From positions 1 through 64,000 of the forward strand of contig JAAYJE010000048.1 of assembly GCA_012523095.1 (NCBI GenBank): a DNA stretch of 64,000 nucleotides, read 5' to 3'. This stretch comes from Actinomycetota bacterium (GTDB lineage: Bacteria; Actinomycetota; Thermoleophilia; RBG-16-64-13). Every line of letters starts with the position of its first letter. The stretch's first letter is position 1. The position numbers were made by a program, and so were the translations under genes. Shown here in pieces: positions 10,401 to 18,989 of this stretch. The notes under the pieces were generated by a model. That model searched no databases, was not told the origin of the DNA, and worked only from the letters and a program-made list of their open reading frames with translations.

Positions 10401-10542
10401 GAAGCACCCGCTCGTCGGACTCGGGGTCGTGGAAGAGGGCCGAGTCGAACGCGAGCTTCACGAATGACTCTCGGTCCTGCGGCCCGCCCACAACGGCGAT
10501 CTTCACGCTGATACAGCCTATGTCGATACCAAGCGTCGCCAT
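7411..10542 (-). CDS. Acyl-CoA dehydratase activase with two BcrAD/BadFG ATPase domains
   Basis: 1043 residues with two tandem ASKHA ATPase domains of the BcrA/BadF/HgdC family. Each keeps an ATP-binding start (MATLGIDIGCISVK at 1; AYLGIDVGSVSTN near 358) and the cluster-binding signature: NGDCAAGTGSF with Cys162 and NEACAAGTGSF in the second domain. A Cys-rich linker (CKGCSNEC, then GDKCSDRYRKR) leads into a DUF2229-type region. Known relatives hydrolyse ATP to inject low-potential electrons into 2-hydroxyacyl-CoA dehydratases or benzoyl-CoA reductases. No dehydratase A/B subunits lie nearby, so the partner is the downstream 455-residue gene or an enzyme encoded elsewhere. Family call is solid; substrate is unknown. 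Confidence 0.88.
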   Translation of the reverse strand: MATLGIDIGCISVKIAVVGGPQDRESFVKLAFDSALFHDPESDERVLPHVDAPPILATVYRRIKGSPTEAARELLTQVLAALPEGSITGIGVTGTGGRLVGTMLGVPYQNEFKAIARAVGALHPDITTVFEMGGETSKFISLETDASSGRVGIADYGTNGDCAAGTGSFMDQQASRLLYDIEDVGDIVQGAGKAASIAGRCSVFAKSDMIHAQQKGYQPPEVLKGLCNAVVRNYKGAIAKGKEVGGRVAFIGGVAANKGAVAAMREAFETDEQGLIVPAYYAWMGAIGSALIVLDEHTATEMVTIEPTLLEQGQSSDFQTSEALSLERVIPLRDRVKPYQFPPGEGKIGAYLGIDVGSVSTNLVVLDEDGEVVKEIYVKTDGRPVEVVAKGLTDIWNEMGPRLDILGVATTGSGRELIGELIGADTVNDEITAHNMGATFIGRKLIDRVPDTIFEIGGQDSKFISLQDGVVVDFAMNEACAAGTGSFLEEQAEKLDINIIGEFAELALSSKAPVKLGERCTVFMERDVNSYLQRGADKKDLVAGLAYSIAYNYLNRLVGRRHIGDTIYFQGGTAYNDSVAAAFSRILDKEIIVPPHNGVVGAIGVALLAREKMAATGTPSRFRGWDLDKVEYSVREFTCKGCSNECDMRQFTIGGEKTYWGDKCSDRYRKRAKVDKEPVIRDLLEFRNALLYSYVTDETDDTATLLRSSAGSPCRGAIGIPRAMYTYERLPFWATFFKSCGFDVMLSRQTDKKIREWGIEGSVAEPCFPIRVAHGHVMELLEEGADHIFIPNMLNEETDHPDIESHACPWGQTLPHVIRFAPHFEPYADRFLFPTLHFRRGPEYIGATLRATMKPLGVPARVVDAAVKEAYEAQAEFRGRLLLAGTEALALLEEHDELGIVLVGRPYNIYDPGVNMDIPAKLRRYYGVNLIPFDFLPLWGVQTEDVTVNMYWGYGRKILQAAKVVAQHPNLHIIYMTNFKCGPDSYIKHYVGAADPEPHLVLQFDEHTNDAGAMTRCEAYLDSKGFLRWWVRENRKKQPVRGS

Positions 10543-10754
10543 CGTATGTGCGAAGCCTCCGCTATAGCGTCACAAAGAGAACCGCGCCGACGATGGGCGT
10601 CCCCCAACACCCTCCGGCACGGACTGACTGCCCACTGTACCGTGCATTCCGGCCCGGAAATCTTACCATGAGACGGCAGGGGCCGGTCTGCGACCACTCT
10701 GTGGCTGAAGCGCCACCGAGAAGAGACGCCCCAGACGATTCCAGGTCGGCAGGT

Positions 10755-11060
10755 CTCGCCCATGTGGAGTGATCCCAATCGAGGGTTTCCTCGCAGCTCC
10801 TGGGGCTCACCACTAAGCGCGATCGCTCCCTTTTCTATTACAAACACGCGGTCTGCCAACGCCAAGCCGCGTTCCACGTTCTGCTCAATGATAAGCATCG
10901 TAGTTCCGTGGTCGCGGATAGTCGGCAAGGAGAACTCCGTGAAGGCCGTAGAAGAGAACCACCCCCAGGTGCCGGCTCTTTCCGGGTTCCTCTCGGTGGC
11001 CTTTGCCAAGAGACGCGCGCCGCTATCCTGTAGACCGCCGCTCGGTTCTTCGCCCAGCGT
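10755..11060 (-). pseudogene. Decayed LivF-type ABC ATPase fragment
   Basis: The stretch read on the minus strand contains a clear C-terminal piece of a branched-chain-type ABC ATPase: IRDHGTTMLIIEQNVERGLA, then ADRVFVIEKGAIALSGEP, about residues 101-159 of an open frame. Upstream, similarity fades into an unrelated-looking frame with only a hint of the SGG signature. No Walker A or Walker B is recognisable. The reading frame from 11231 is open for 237 codons, but most of it is not LivF-like, so I treat it as a remnant rather than a gene. A complete livF lies 7.5 kb downstream. Confidence 0.6.
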
Positions 11061-11229
11061 GGGTACGCGAACACCCGCATCAGCGACATCTGTAGAGAGG
11101 TGGGCGTGACTGCTCAGTTCCTCTGCAGCCACTTTTCCAGTAAGAGGCGCCTCTTCATCGCCTGCTACCAGGTCTGTTTCTCCTGTCGCTGATATCATTC
11201 TTGGCGAAGCACGTTCGACGGGAGTCACC

Positions 11230-13197
11230 ATGGTTGCCAGGAAGTTCCCTCACCTCTTCAGCCCGCTCAAGATCGGTCCCCTGACTCTCAAGAACCGTAT
11301 CGAGGCCGCCCCTACGTCCCTGGCCGAGCTATCGCCGGACGGCTATCTCACCCGCGATAACATCGCCTACTACCGGCTCAAGGCTAAGGGCGGAGCCGCC
11401 ATCGTCACCATCGGGGAAAGCATCGTCCACACGCCCACCGGCAAATCGCACCCTAAGCAGATCCCCCTCGACGACAGAGGCGTCATCCCCTCGCTGGTAG
11501 AAACGGCCGATGCCATCCATCAGTACGGGGCCCTCGCCTCCATAGAGCTGTCCCACGGAGGCATGGAATGTGATCCGGTGTTTCTTGACGGTAGGAATCC
11601 CATCGGGCCGTCTGCCCGGACGATAAACATCGGCTTCCGCACCGCCGGGGCGCGGACCGTCGAGGTGGAGGAGATGTCCGAAGCCCTGATGGAGAAGATC
11701 GCCGAGGCCTATGCTGAGGCGGCCGCCACGGTCAGGCTTGCCGGTTTCGACATGTGCATGGTGCACGCTGCTCACGGCTGGCTGCTCGCCCAGTTCTTGT
11801 CGCCACTCATCAACAAGCGCATCGACAAGTACGGCGGCAGTCTCGAAAACCGGGCCCGCTTCCCCCTGATGGTGCTCGACCGAGTGCGGGAACGGGTGGG
11901 GAGCGACTTCCCCATCGAGTTCCGCATCGGCGGGTCGGAGCTCGCCGAAGGCGGCTATACGATCGACGATGCGGTGGCGTTGGCCAAGATGGTGCAGGAC
12001 AAGGTCGACCTGCTCCACGTGTCGGCAGGCGCCCACTACTTCGTCGACACCATGACCACGATGCATCCGTCGATGTTCCTACCCCACGGCTGCAACGTGT
12101 ACCTGGCCGAGGCGGTCAAGAAGGCTGTGAGCATACCGGTGACCACCGTGGGGGGGATCTCCGACCCCGCTCAGATGGAAGAGATCATCGCGAGTGGGAG
12201 GGCGGACGTCATCGCCATAGCCCGCGGTCTGATCGCCGATCCCGAGATCCCCAAGAAGGCTCTCTACGGCCGAGACGACCAGATCGTCCACTGCCTGCGC
12301 TGCTTTGAGTGCATGGGAGGCATGTTCATCACCAGCACCATGAAGTGCGCGGTGAACCCCATTATCGGCCGAGAGTTCGAAGCGGGCCTCACACCTGCGC
12401 CGGCTGAATCGAAGAAGGTGGTCGTCGTCGGCGGGGGGCCGGCCGGTCTACAGGCGGCCATCACGGCGGCTGAGCGGGGCCACGACGTGACGTTGTACGA
12501 GAAGAGCGATTCTCTGGGTGGGGCGCTCAAGTACGCCGCGGGGGTCTCGTTCAAGGAGGATCTCGACAAGTTCATGGGGCATCTGATACGTAAGACCGCC
12601 ACCCTGCCGACCCTTGCCGTCGTGTTGAACACAGAAGCGGCTCCCAGTCTGGTCGAGGCGGCGAACCCGGATGTGGTGATCGTGGCGGTGGGCGCGGAAC
12701 CCGTAGTCCCCGACATCCCAGGCGCGGATGGGGATTCGGTCCTCTTGGCGGCTGACGTGCATTCGGAGGGCGCCGAGATTGGAGAGGGGGTCGTTATGGT
12801 AGGCGGCGGTCTCGTCGGCTGTGAGACCGGGCTGTACTTGGCGCAGCAGGGCAAAGAAGTCACAATCGTGGAGATGCTGGACGAGGTCGCGTCTGACGCG
12901 AACATCATGCATGGGCGTGCCTTAAGGTTGGAACTTGAGAAGGCGGTGACGATCAAGACCGGTCTGCGCTGTGTGGAGATCACCGGCGAGGGTGTGGTGT
13001 GCACCGACTGTGAAGATGGGTGGGTGACCATACCGTGCGACACGGTCGTGATCGCGGTGGGATACAAGCCTCGGACCGACGCGGTCGAGGCACTGCTCGA
13101 CACGGCCACCGAAGTCATGACCATTGGCGACTGTGTCAGGTCCCGGCGGGTGCTGCAGGCTGTTCGCACAGGCTACGACGCGGCGATGGCGATCTAA
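11230..13197 (+). CDS. FMN/FAD/Fe-S ene-reductase (2,4-dienoyl-CoA reductase / BaiCD type)
   Basis: 655-residue three-domain enzyme. An old-yellow-enzyme TIM barrel (residues 1-340, FSPLKIGPLTLKNRI at the start) is followed by a four-Cys [4Fe-4S] site (Cys355, Cys358, Cys361, Cys373). A C-terminal FAD/NAD(P)H domain carries the dinucleotide motif VVVVGGGPAGLQAA and a second one, VMVGGGLVGCETG. This is the layout of FadH, BaiCD/BaiH and gut-bacterial flavone or cinnamate ene-reductases, which reduce activated C=C bonds in the anaerobic cytosol. GGAG precedes the ATG by 5 bases. Neighbouring RidA and transporter genes hint at a role in uptake-linked catabolism; the substrate is not deducible. 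Confidence 0.88.
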   Translation: MVARKFPHLFSPLKIGPLTLKNRIEAAPTSLAELSPDGYLTRDNIAYYRLKAKGGAAIVTIGESIVHTPTGKSHPKQIPLDDRGVIPSLVETADAIHQYGALASIELSHGGMECDPVFLDGRNPIGPSARTINIGFRTAGARTVEVEEMSEALMEKIAEAYAEAAATVRLAGFDMCMVHAAHGWLLAQFLSPLINKRIDKYGGSLENRARFPLMVLDRVRERVGSDFPIEFRIGGSELAEGGYTIDDAVALAKMVQDKVDLLHVSAGAHYFVDTMTTMHPSMFLPHGCNVYLAEAVKKAVSIPVTTVGGISDPAQMEEIIASGRADVIAIARGLIADPEIPKKALYGRDDQIVHCLRCFECMGGMFITSTMKCAVNPIIGREFEAGLTPAPAESKKVVVVGGGPAGLQAAITAAERGHDVTLYEKSDSLGGALKYAAGVSFKEDLDKFMGHLIRKTATLPTLAVVLNTEAAPSLVEAANPDVVIVAVGAEPVVPDIPGADGDSVLLAADVHSEGAEIGEGVVMVGGGLVGCETGLYLAQQGKEVTIVEMLDEVASDANIMHGRALRLELEKAVTIKTGLRCVEITGEGVVCTDCEDGWVTIPCDTVVIAVGYKPRTDAVEALLDTATEVMTIGDCVRSRRVLQAVRTGYDAAMAI

Positions 13198-13363
13198 GCG
13201 AGCGCCTCAGGTAGCGGCCTTTGCTGTGGCGCGCACGACCTTGCAAAAAATGGGCCACTGAGCTGTAATGAAAGCCGGCTGGGATGGAAGTCGGTAGAGG
13301 GATGCAGCTCTTCCTCCGGTCATTGCCAACGAGTGTCCGAATCCACACCACCTGAGGAGGAGC

Positions 13364-13804
13364 ATGGCTGAGCATGTGAAGTTCTATCCGGAGTACTGGG
13401 GCGGCAAGAAACTCTCGTATCCTAACTTTCCGCCGGAAGCGCCCAAGTTCTCTCGGTCGGTCGTAGCCGGGAATCTCATCTTCATCTCGGGCTGCCAGGG
13501 CCAGAACGATGAGACCATCACGGTCGACACCGATGTAGCCGAAGAGCAGATGATCATCGCGCTCGACAAGGTCCGGCACGCCATGGAAGAGGCCGGGAGC
13601 TGCATGGACAATGTGATCAAGATGCTGATGCTGTTCAGGAATCCCGAGGACTACCCGTGTCTACGGAGGGTCGAGTTCGAGTACTTTCAGAAGCACGCCC
13701 CGCTGCTTGTAGAAGACCCGCCGGCCAGCACCGTCATACGGGCTGATCTCGGCCCCGGTCTCCTTGTCGAGATGGATGTGGTCGGCGTCGTTTCGCGCGG
13801 GTGA
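13364..13804 (+). CDS. RidA/YjgF/UK114 family protein
   Basis: 146 residues, slightly longer than the usual 125-130. The RidA core is visible from VVAGNLIFISGCQG through CLRRVEFEYFQKHAP to the end ASTVIRADLGPGLLVEMDVVGVV. Family members deaminate reactive enamine/imine intermediates, and some act in aromatic or nitrogen-heterocycle catabolism as ring-opening or dehydration partners. The catalytic Arg of classical RidA (in the segment PARxxV) is not present in that form here (DPPASTVIRADL), so a deaminase role is uncertain. A GAGGAGG site lies just before the ATG. It follows the ene-reductase on the same strand after 166 bases. Confidence 0.85.
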   Translation: MAEHVKFYPEYWGGKKLSYPNFPPEAPKFSRSVVAGNLIFISGCQGQNDETITVDTDVAEEQMIIALDKVRHAMEEAGSCMDNVIKMLMLFRNPEDYPCLRRVEFEYFQKHAPLLVEDPPASTVIRADLGPGLLVEMDVVGVVSRG

Positions 13805-14141
13805 CGACCGGTTCAGTCCTCGCGGGCCCTGCACCTCTCACGGCGGGTGATGGCCCGCCCGTATCCCGCACGACCTCTTGAAGGGTCTGGATATGATCGT
13901 GGGTGTAAGCAGTATTCAGGAAGCGGACGCTGTGACTGTGATAGTGTTATGCGGCAGGGATCAGTGGAACCGGCAGGACTGAGGGCCTGGGAGGGACGGG
14001 AACTGAGCGCCCGACAGATCGTCCTTCAGCACACCCATCGTGCTCATCCGATCCGGCCGGCAATGCACTGAGGGCCGGACTATGTGCTTGGCCTTCAGAT
14101 GAGTTGCAGAGGCAACATCTAGTGATGGGGGTGGAAGAGAC
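13805..14141. other. Intergenic region before transporter operon
   Basis: 337 bases without a credible gene. A GCGGGCC/GGCCCGC inverted pair near 13822-13860 could close the ridA transcript but has no T-tract. I could not identify a convincing promoter, riboswitch or operator in the remainder. Confidence 0.4.
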
Positions 14142-15392
14142 ATGAAGAAGTTTCGGATCCCGAGTATGTTCATCGTGGTGGCCTTAGCCGTCTCCCTGAT
14201 GCTGGCCGGGTGTGGGGAAGGTGAGGATACCACCACCGCGGCTCCCACCGAGACCACCGCCGGGCAGGCGACCGAGACTCTTGAGATCGGCGCTGTTGTC
14301 TGGACGGGTTGGCCGCTCGGCTACGACATGAAGCGCGGCGTTGAGATCATGGTCAAACTCGACAACGAGGCCGGGGGTCTCGACATCGGCGGGACCAAAT
14401 ACAACGTAGAGTTCGTCTTCATCGAGTCCAACAACGACCAGGCAACCACGATGGCGGGCGTCAACAAGCTGATCTACGAGAACAAGGTCCAGTACATCGT
14501 TACCGACACCATGTACCCAGGCGCCGTTTTCGCTGAGACCGAGAAGAACAAGGTCATCTCCCTTACCGGCTGTCCCATCCCAACGATGTTCGATCCCTCG
14601 TTCGAGTACACGTTCCAGGGTGGCACTATGATGCAGGCCACCCCTGAGGTGGCCGGTTGGATCGCTGAGAACGTTTCGGAGATCACCACCATCGACCTGG
14701 CCTGCCCCGACGAGGCCGGCGGCCGTGCTTATGCCGAGGGTGCGATGACGGTGTTTGAGCATTACGGCCTCGAGGTGAATCTGATTATCTATCCGGTCAC
14801 GTCGACCGACTTCAGTTCCGTCGGTACTCAGGTCAAGGCCAACAATCCTTCGGCCTTCATCGCGCTCGGCAACAGCGCCATGGACGCCCTGATCTATCAG
14901 GCCGTAGTGCAGGCCGGCTATGACGGCATCCTGTTCACCACCCCCACGACCACCTACGAGACTCTGAAGACGGCCGTCTCCGAAAAGGCGCTCGAGGGGT
15001 TCATCGGCGGCGCCTGGCCGGTCGAGTTTGACCCGGCGGTTACTCCGGTAGCGCAGGAGTTCAAGGACAAGTGGATCGAGGTCAACGGCAATTGGGACGG
15101 CCCGGAGATCCAACTCACCGCGGCATATGCCGCGTTGAGGGCCGCCCTGACCGAGGCCGGGACGACCGATACGGATGCGGTGGCTGAAGTGCTGGCCAAC
15201 GGACTCAAGTTCGAGGGGCCGACCGGGAAGGGCGAGATGATCCCGCGCATGGATTTGGGCATCTCTCGGACAGTGGACAACGTCTCCGAATTCTGCGTGA
15301 AGAAGATCGTGGACGGTGTACCCACGCTTCTTCACATGATCACGGTCGAAGAGGGCAAGAGCTACGTTGACCCGGCGGTGTTCGGTAATTAG
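14142..15392 (+). CDS. ABC transporter substrate-binding lipoprotein, Liv type
   Basis: 416-residue extracytoplasmic binding protein of the Leu/Ile/Val (type I periplasmic-binding) fold. A lipoprotein signal ends at the lipobox LAGC (Cys24), followed by a Thr-rich linker. The mature part begins with EIGAVVWTGWPLGYDMKRGV and has the typical NDQATTMAGVNKLI and FIALGNSAMDALIYQA segments. It is the first gene of a five-gene transporter with the permeases and ATPases that follow, separated by a hairpin terminator that would leave the binding protein in excess. Relatives carry amino acids, amides, urea or aromatic acids; the ligand cannot be told from sequence. Confidence 0.92.
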   Translation: MKKFRIPSMFIVVALAVSLMLAGCGEGEDTTTAAPTETTAGQATETLEIGAVVWTGWPLGYDMKRGVEIMVKLDNEAGGLDIGGTKYNVEFVFIESNNDQATTMAGVNKLIYENKVQYIVTDTMYPGAVFAETEKNKVISLTGCPIPTMFDPSFEYTFQGGTMMQATPEVAGWIAENVSEITTIDLACPDEAGGRAYAEGAMTVFEHYGLEVNLIIYPVTSTDFSSVGTQVKANNPSAFIALGNSAMDALIYQAVVQAGYDGILFTTPTTTYETLKTAVSEKALEGFIGGAWPVEFDPAVTPVAQEFKDKWIEVNGNWDGPEIQLTAAYAALRAALTEAGTTDTDAVAEVLANGLKFEGPTGKGEMIPRMDLGISRTVDNVSEFCVKKIVDGVPTLLHMITVEEGKSYVDPAVFGN

Positions 15393-15421
15393 ACGGCCGA
15401 CGAGATGAAGTAGCGGATGAT

Positions 15422-15470
15422 GGGTCGGCTTGGCAGGGCAGCGCTTCTGCGAAGCCGACCCGTTCTTTTT
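15422..15470 (+). terminator. Terminator/attenuating hairpin between binding protein and permease
   Basis: Arms GGGTCGGCTT (15422-15431) and AAGCCGACCC (15452-15461) are followed by GTTCTTTTTAG. It probably terminates part of the transcripts, so that the binding protein is made in excess over the membrane components that start at 15495. Confidence 0.8.
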
Positions 15471-15494
15471 AGCAGGTAGGGAGCGGACGGAACC

Positions 15495-16370
15495 GTGTCT
15501 GTGATCCTGCAACTGGCCTTCGATGGGCTCACCATAGGCCTTATATACGTCATCCTGGCGGCCGGTCTCGTGCTGATCTTGAGCGTGACAGAGATCTTCT
15601 TCGTGGCCTACGGCATGTTCTTCATGTGGGGCGCCTACGCCGCCTGGTATTGCGAGAGTGGGTTAGGGCTGTCTTACCCCGTCGCGGTGCTCGTGGCTGT
15701 AGCGGTCACGGGCGTGTTCGGCCTGCTCAGCTACATGCTGATCTTCAAGCGTCTGCAGCACATGGAAGGCCGCTTCTTGGTGACCGTCACCGGCGCCCTT
15801 GGGCTGTCGCTGATCCTGGAAAAGGCTGTTCTACCCATCTTCGGCACCCAGCCTAAGAGTATCCCCGGCATCTTCACCCAAGCCTGGAGATTGGGCGGGG
15901 TTCACATAGAGCTCAAAAAGCTGGTGCTGATCGGGGTGGGGCTCCTGGTGACCCTGGTCCTATTTTGGATCTATGAGAAGACCCGGGTGGGGCGGGCCAT
16001 GCGGGCGGTCTCTTCGAACGCAGAGGTGGCGGCGCTGCACGGGATCAGGCCTATGTGGGTCTATCTTCTCGTCATGGGGCTGGGGTGCGCTCTGGCCGGT
16101 CTCGCCGGAGGGCTATTCGCTCCCGCCTACAACGTCCATTCAGGCATGGGCGCCAACGTCATCGCCAACGTCCTTCTGATGACCATGCTGGGCGGTATGG
16201 ACAGCCTTCTGGGAGCAGTGGTCGGCGGACTGGTCGTCGGTCAGGTCCTGAGCTTTGGCCAGTATTACTTCGGCCAGATGTCCATCGTGTATCTGTTTCT
16301 GGTCATCGGGGTGATCATCTACTTCCGTCCCAACGGATTGTTGGGACACCGCACGGACCTGGGCGTATAG
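15495..16370 (+). CDS. livH: Liv-type ABC transporter permease, LivH family
   Basis: 291-residue integral membrane protein of the branched-chain amino acid permease family, starting with the typical LAFDGLTIGLIYVILAAGLVLI. It has about eight hydrophobic segments and the conserved cytoplasmic coupling loop KTRVGRAMRAVSSNAEVAALHG, plus GGMDSLLGAVVGGLVVGQV near the C-terminus. The start is GTG; no ATG fits. It pairs with the next gene, 3 bases downstream, to form the heterodimeric channel. Specificity is unknown. Confidence 0.92.
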   Translation: MSVILQLAFDGLTIGLIYVILAAGLVLILSVTEIFFVAYGMFFMWGAYAAWYCESGLGLSYPVAVLVAVAVTGVFGLLSYMLIFKRLQHMEGRFLVTVTGALGLSLILEKAVLPIFGTQPKSIPGIFTQAWRLGGVHIELKKLVLIGVGLLVTLVLFWIYEKTRVGRAMRAVSSNAEVAALHGIRPMWVYLLVMGLGCALAGLAGGLFAPAYNVHSGMGANVIANVLLMTMLGGMDSLLGAVVGGLVVGQVLSFGQYYFGQMSIVYLFLVIGVIIYFRPNGLLGHRTDLGV

Positions 16371-16373
16371 AGG

Positions 16374-17432
16374 GTGAGAGGCTTTCTGTCAAAGCACAGA
16401 CGCCCCTCGGGCTTCCTTGTCCTGCTGGTGGCTTTCGCCCTGGTCCCGTTGTGGGTGAAGTCCCCTTACTACATCGATCTTCTGGTGATGACCATGGTCA
16501 ACGCTGGGCTGGCCATGACCTTTGTGATGCTGCTCCGCACCGGGCTCATCAGTCTGTGCGTGGCGGCCTTCTGGGGCATTGGGGCCTATGCCTCGGCCGT
16601 CTTATCGGTGAACGCCGGTCTCTCCTTTTGGATCTGTCTGCCACTCTCCACGCTCATCACTGCGGCCTTTGCCCTGGTCATCGGCTACGTCATCATTAGA
16701 AACGCAGGCTTCACCTTCATCATCATGACCACCGTGCTTGCCCTGTTGTTCGTCACCGTGGTGGGCAATATCAAGGCTCTGGGGGGATACAACGGGATCT
16801 CTAACATACCAGCCCCGGACTCCATCGGATCCATCGTCTTCGATACGAAGGTGGACTTCTTCTACCTGGGCCTTGTCATCCTGGTCGTCGTCGTTCTTAT
16901 CATAAGCGCCTTCTACTCTTCGTGGGCGGGACGGGCCTGGAAGGCCATAGGGTTCAACCCGCGCCTGGCCCAGTCGATCGGGGTGAACGTGTTTCGCTAC
17001 CGGCTGCTCTCGTTCGTTGTGGGATGTGCCATCGCCGGGCTGCTGGGCAGCTTCTACGCCCACTACCAGACCTACATCAACCCCAACGTGTTCAACCTGT
17101 TCCCGAAGACCATCTTCATCCAGGTGTACGCGGTGCTGGGCGGAGCCGGCTTTGCGATATTGGGCCCCCTGGTGGGGGCGGGGCTTCTGACCTTCTTAAC
17201 CGAAACGGTCACCGTGGTCGTTCAAGACAAAGCCGAATACACATTCATGGTGGTGGGCGCCTTGGTGATCCTGGTGGTCGTGTTCCTGCCTAGAGGGGTG
17301 CTGAGCCTAGGCGAGTATTTTGCGAAGCTGTGGGCCTGGGCGCGCCGAGGAGGGGGCAGAGACGGCGGCCCGCAGCCGGAGCAGACTTTGAAGTCGGCCG
17401 GAGCGGCGCCCGAGGAGGCGGAAGGAGCATGA
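16374..17432 (+). CDS. livM: Liv-type ABC transporter permease, LivM family
   Basis: 352-residue multispanning permease with a GTG start 3 bases after livH. LivM features include LISLCVAAFWGIGAYASA, the coupling loop SWAGRAWKAIGFNPRLAQSIGVN and GGAGFAILGPLVGAGLLTFL. The C-terminal 35 residues are a charged, low-complexity Gly/Glu/Ala tail. Its TGA overlaps the ATG of the next gene (ATGA), so the genes are translationally coupled. Confidence 0.92.
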   Translation: MRGFLSKHRRPSGFLVLLVAFALVPLWVKSPYYIDLLVMTMVNAGLAMTFVMLLRTGLISLCVAAFWGIGAYASAVLSVNAGLSFWICLPLSTLITAAFALVIGYVIIRNAGFTFIIMTTVLALLFVTVVGNIKALGGYNGISNIPAPDSIGSIVFDTKVDFFYLGLVILVVVVLIISAFYSSWAGRAWKAIGFNPRLAQSIGVNVFRYRLLSFVVGCAIAGLLGSFYAHYQTYINPNVFNLFPKTIFIQVYAVLGGAGFAILGPLVGAGLLTFLTETVTVVVQDKAEYTFMVVGALVILVVVFLPRGVLSLGEYFAKLWAWARRGGGRDGGPQPEQTLKSAGAAPEEAEGA

Positions 17433-18232
17433 CTACACCAGCAGGTTCGAGCAATGGGCCTCTGCTGCGGGTAGAAGATGTCAGCAAGCACTTCGGGGGT
17501 CTGGTGGCAGTGAATCACCTGACCTTCGAGGTCGAAGAGGGCGAGATTCTAGGGATCATCGGGCCGAACGGTGCCGGCAAGAGCACTATCTTGGGTGTCA
17601 TCAGCGGTTTCTATCCGGCCACGGCCGGGAAGGTGTTCTTCGAGGGCCAAGATATCACCAACCTGAAGTCGCACGGTATCGTCCAACTGGGCATCGGCCG
17701 CCAGTTCCAGGCCTCCACCCTCTTCATGAGCCTGTCTGTGCTGGACAATGTGTACTACGGTTTTCACCTAGGCTACAAGACACCGGTTTGGAACAGACTG
17801 CTGCGCTTCCCCTCAGCCCTGCGGGAAGAGCGCGAACTACGGGCCCGCGGCGCGGAGATCTTGGATCAGATGGGTCTGGGCGCCGTCAAGAACGAGATCA
17901 CCAAGAACCTGCCTCACGGACACCAACGTATCCTCGGGGTCTGCATCGCGCTTGCCACCGACCCGAAGCTCCTTCTGCTGGATGAACCCATGACCGGCAT
18001 GAACCAGACCGAGATCGCCACGATGCTGGAATTGGTGCGGGGCATCCGGGAGAGCGGGATAACCATCGTTATGATTGAACACAACATGTCGGCGGTCATG
18101 AGTCTGTGTGACCGCATCGTAGTCTTAGACCACGGGCAGGAGATAGCCGAGGGGCTCCCCTGGGAGATCCGGGAGAACGATCAGGTGATCGAAGCGTATT
18201 TGGGGAAGGACGAGTTTCTGCTCGATGACTAA
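17429..18232 (+). CDS. livG: Liv-type ABC transporter ATPase, LivG family
   Basis: 267-residue cytoplasmic ATPase. It has Walker A GPNGAGKST, a modified signature region (LPHGHQRILGVCIAL, where LSGGQQ is usual), Walker B LLLLDEPMTGM and the H-loop MIEHNM. The start is the ATG at 17429, which overlaps the livM stop and has GGAAGGAG upstream; an open extension further upstream lies inside livM and is not real. The LPHGHQR signature is a common LivG variant. It heterodimerises with LivF. Confidence 0.92.
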   Translation: MTTPAGSSNGPLLRVEDVSKHFGGLVAVNHLTFEVEEGEILGIIGPNGAGKSTILGVISGFYPATAGKVFFEGQDITNLKSHGIVQLGIGRQFQASTLFMSLSVLDNVYYGFHLGYKTPVWNRLLRFPSALREERELRARGAEILDQMGLGAVKNEITKNLPHGHQRILGVCIALATDPKLLLLDEPMTGMNQTEIATMLELVRGIRESGITIVMIEHNMSAVMSLCDRIVVLDHGQEIAEGLPWEIRENDQVIEAYLGKDEFLLDD

Positions 18233-18953
18233 CGCCAACAACACGCTGCTCGAAGTCAAGGACTTGACCGTCTATTACGGCAAGGCCTTGGCCCTTGATC
18301 GCATCTCACTCCACGTGAAGCAGGGCGAGATCGTGGCTATGGTGGGGGCCAACGGGGCCGGCAAGACCACGGCCATCAGAGCCATCTCAGGCTCCAAGCA
18401 GCCTGCATCGGGAGAGATATGGTTTGATGGCGGCCGGCGGATCGACAAGATGCCCCCGTACAATGTGGTGCGGCTCGGTATCGTCCAGGTGCCGGCCGGC
18501 CGACAGATCTTTCAGACCATGTCGGTGCTCGACAACCTGAAGGTCGGTACTCATCGCCGCAAAGACCGCGAGGGCATTAGAAGAGACCTCGAGATGGTCT
18601 ACGAGCACTTCCCCATCCTGCGCGAGAAGCGCAGTCAGGCCGGGGGTGAACTATCCGGCGGCCAGCAGCAGATGCTGGCGGTGGGCCGGGCGCTCATGGC
18701 CGACCCCAAACTGCTCCTCATGGACGAGCCCAGCATCGGCCTCTCACCCATACTGGTCGCCGAAGTGGCCAAGATCATCAAGAACATCAACAGTCGGGGC
18801 ATCAGTGTCCTGCTGGTCGAACAGAACGCCCGGATGGCTCTCAGATTAGCGAGTCGCGCCTACATCCTCGAGACAGGTAGGATCAGTCTGAAGGGCAATT
18901 GCGAAGACCTCCTCGACAACGACGAAGTCAAGCGTTGTTACCTAGGAGGGTGA
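18225..18953 (+). CDS. livF: Liv-type ABC transporter ATPase, LivF family
   Basis: 242-residue ATPase with Walker A GANGAGKTT, the LSGGQQQMLAVGRAL signature, Walker B LLLMDEPSIGLSP and the C-terminal ARMALRLASRAYILETGRI typical of LivF. It overlaps livG by 8 bases and is the last gene of the transporter operon. A degenerate transposase fragment follows immediately, marking the edge of this module. Confidence 0.92.
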   Translation: MTNANNTLLEVKDLTVYYGKALALDRISLHVKQGEIVAMVGANGAGKTTAIRAISGSKQPASGEIWFDGGRRIDKMPPYNVVRLGIVQVPAGRQIFQTMSVLDNLKVGTHRRKDREGIRRDLEMVYEHFPILREKRSQAGGELSGGQQQMLAVGRALMADPKLLLMDEPSIGLSPILVAEVAKIIKNINSRGISVLLVEQNARMALRLASRAYILETGRISLKGNCEDLLDNDEVKRCYLGG

Positions 18954-18989
18954 GCGGGCAGGAGGCTGTCGGGCAATCACGCTCGACCT

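Noticed and set aside
10518-11231. 237-codon minus-strand frame as an intact ABC protein
   Set aside because: Only about 60 codons resemble LivF; there is no Walker A, no Walker B and the ends overlap neighbouring genes, so I report a fragment only.
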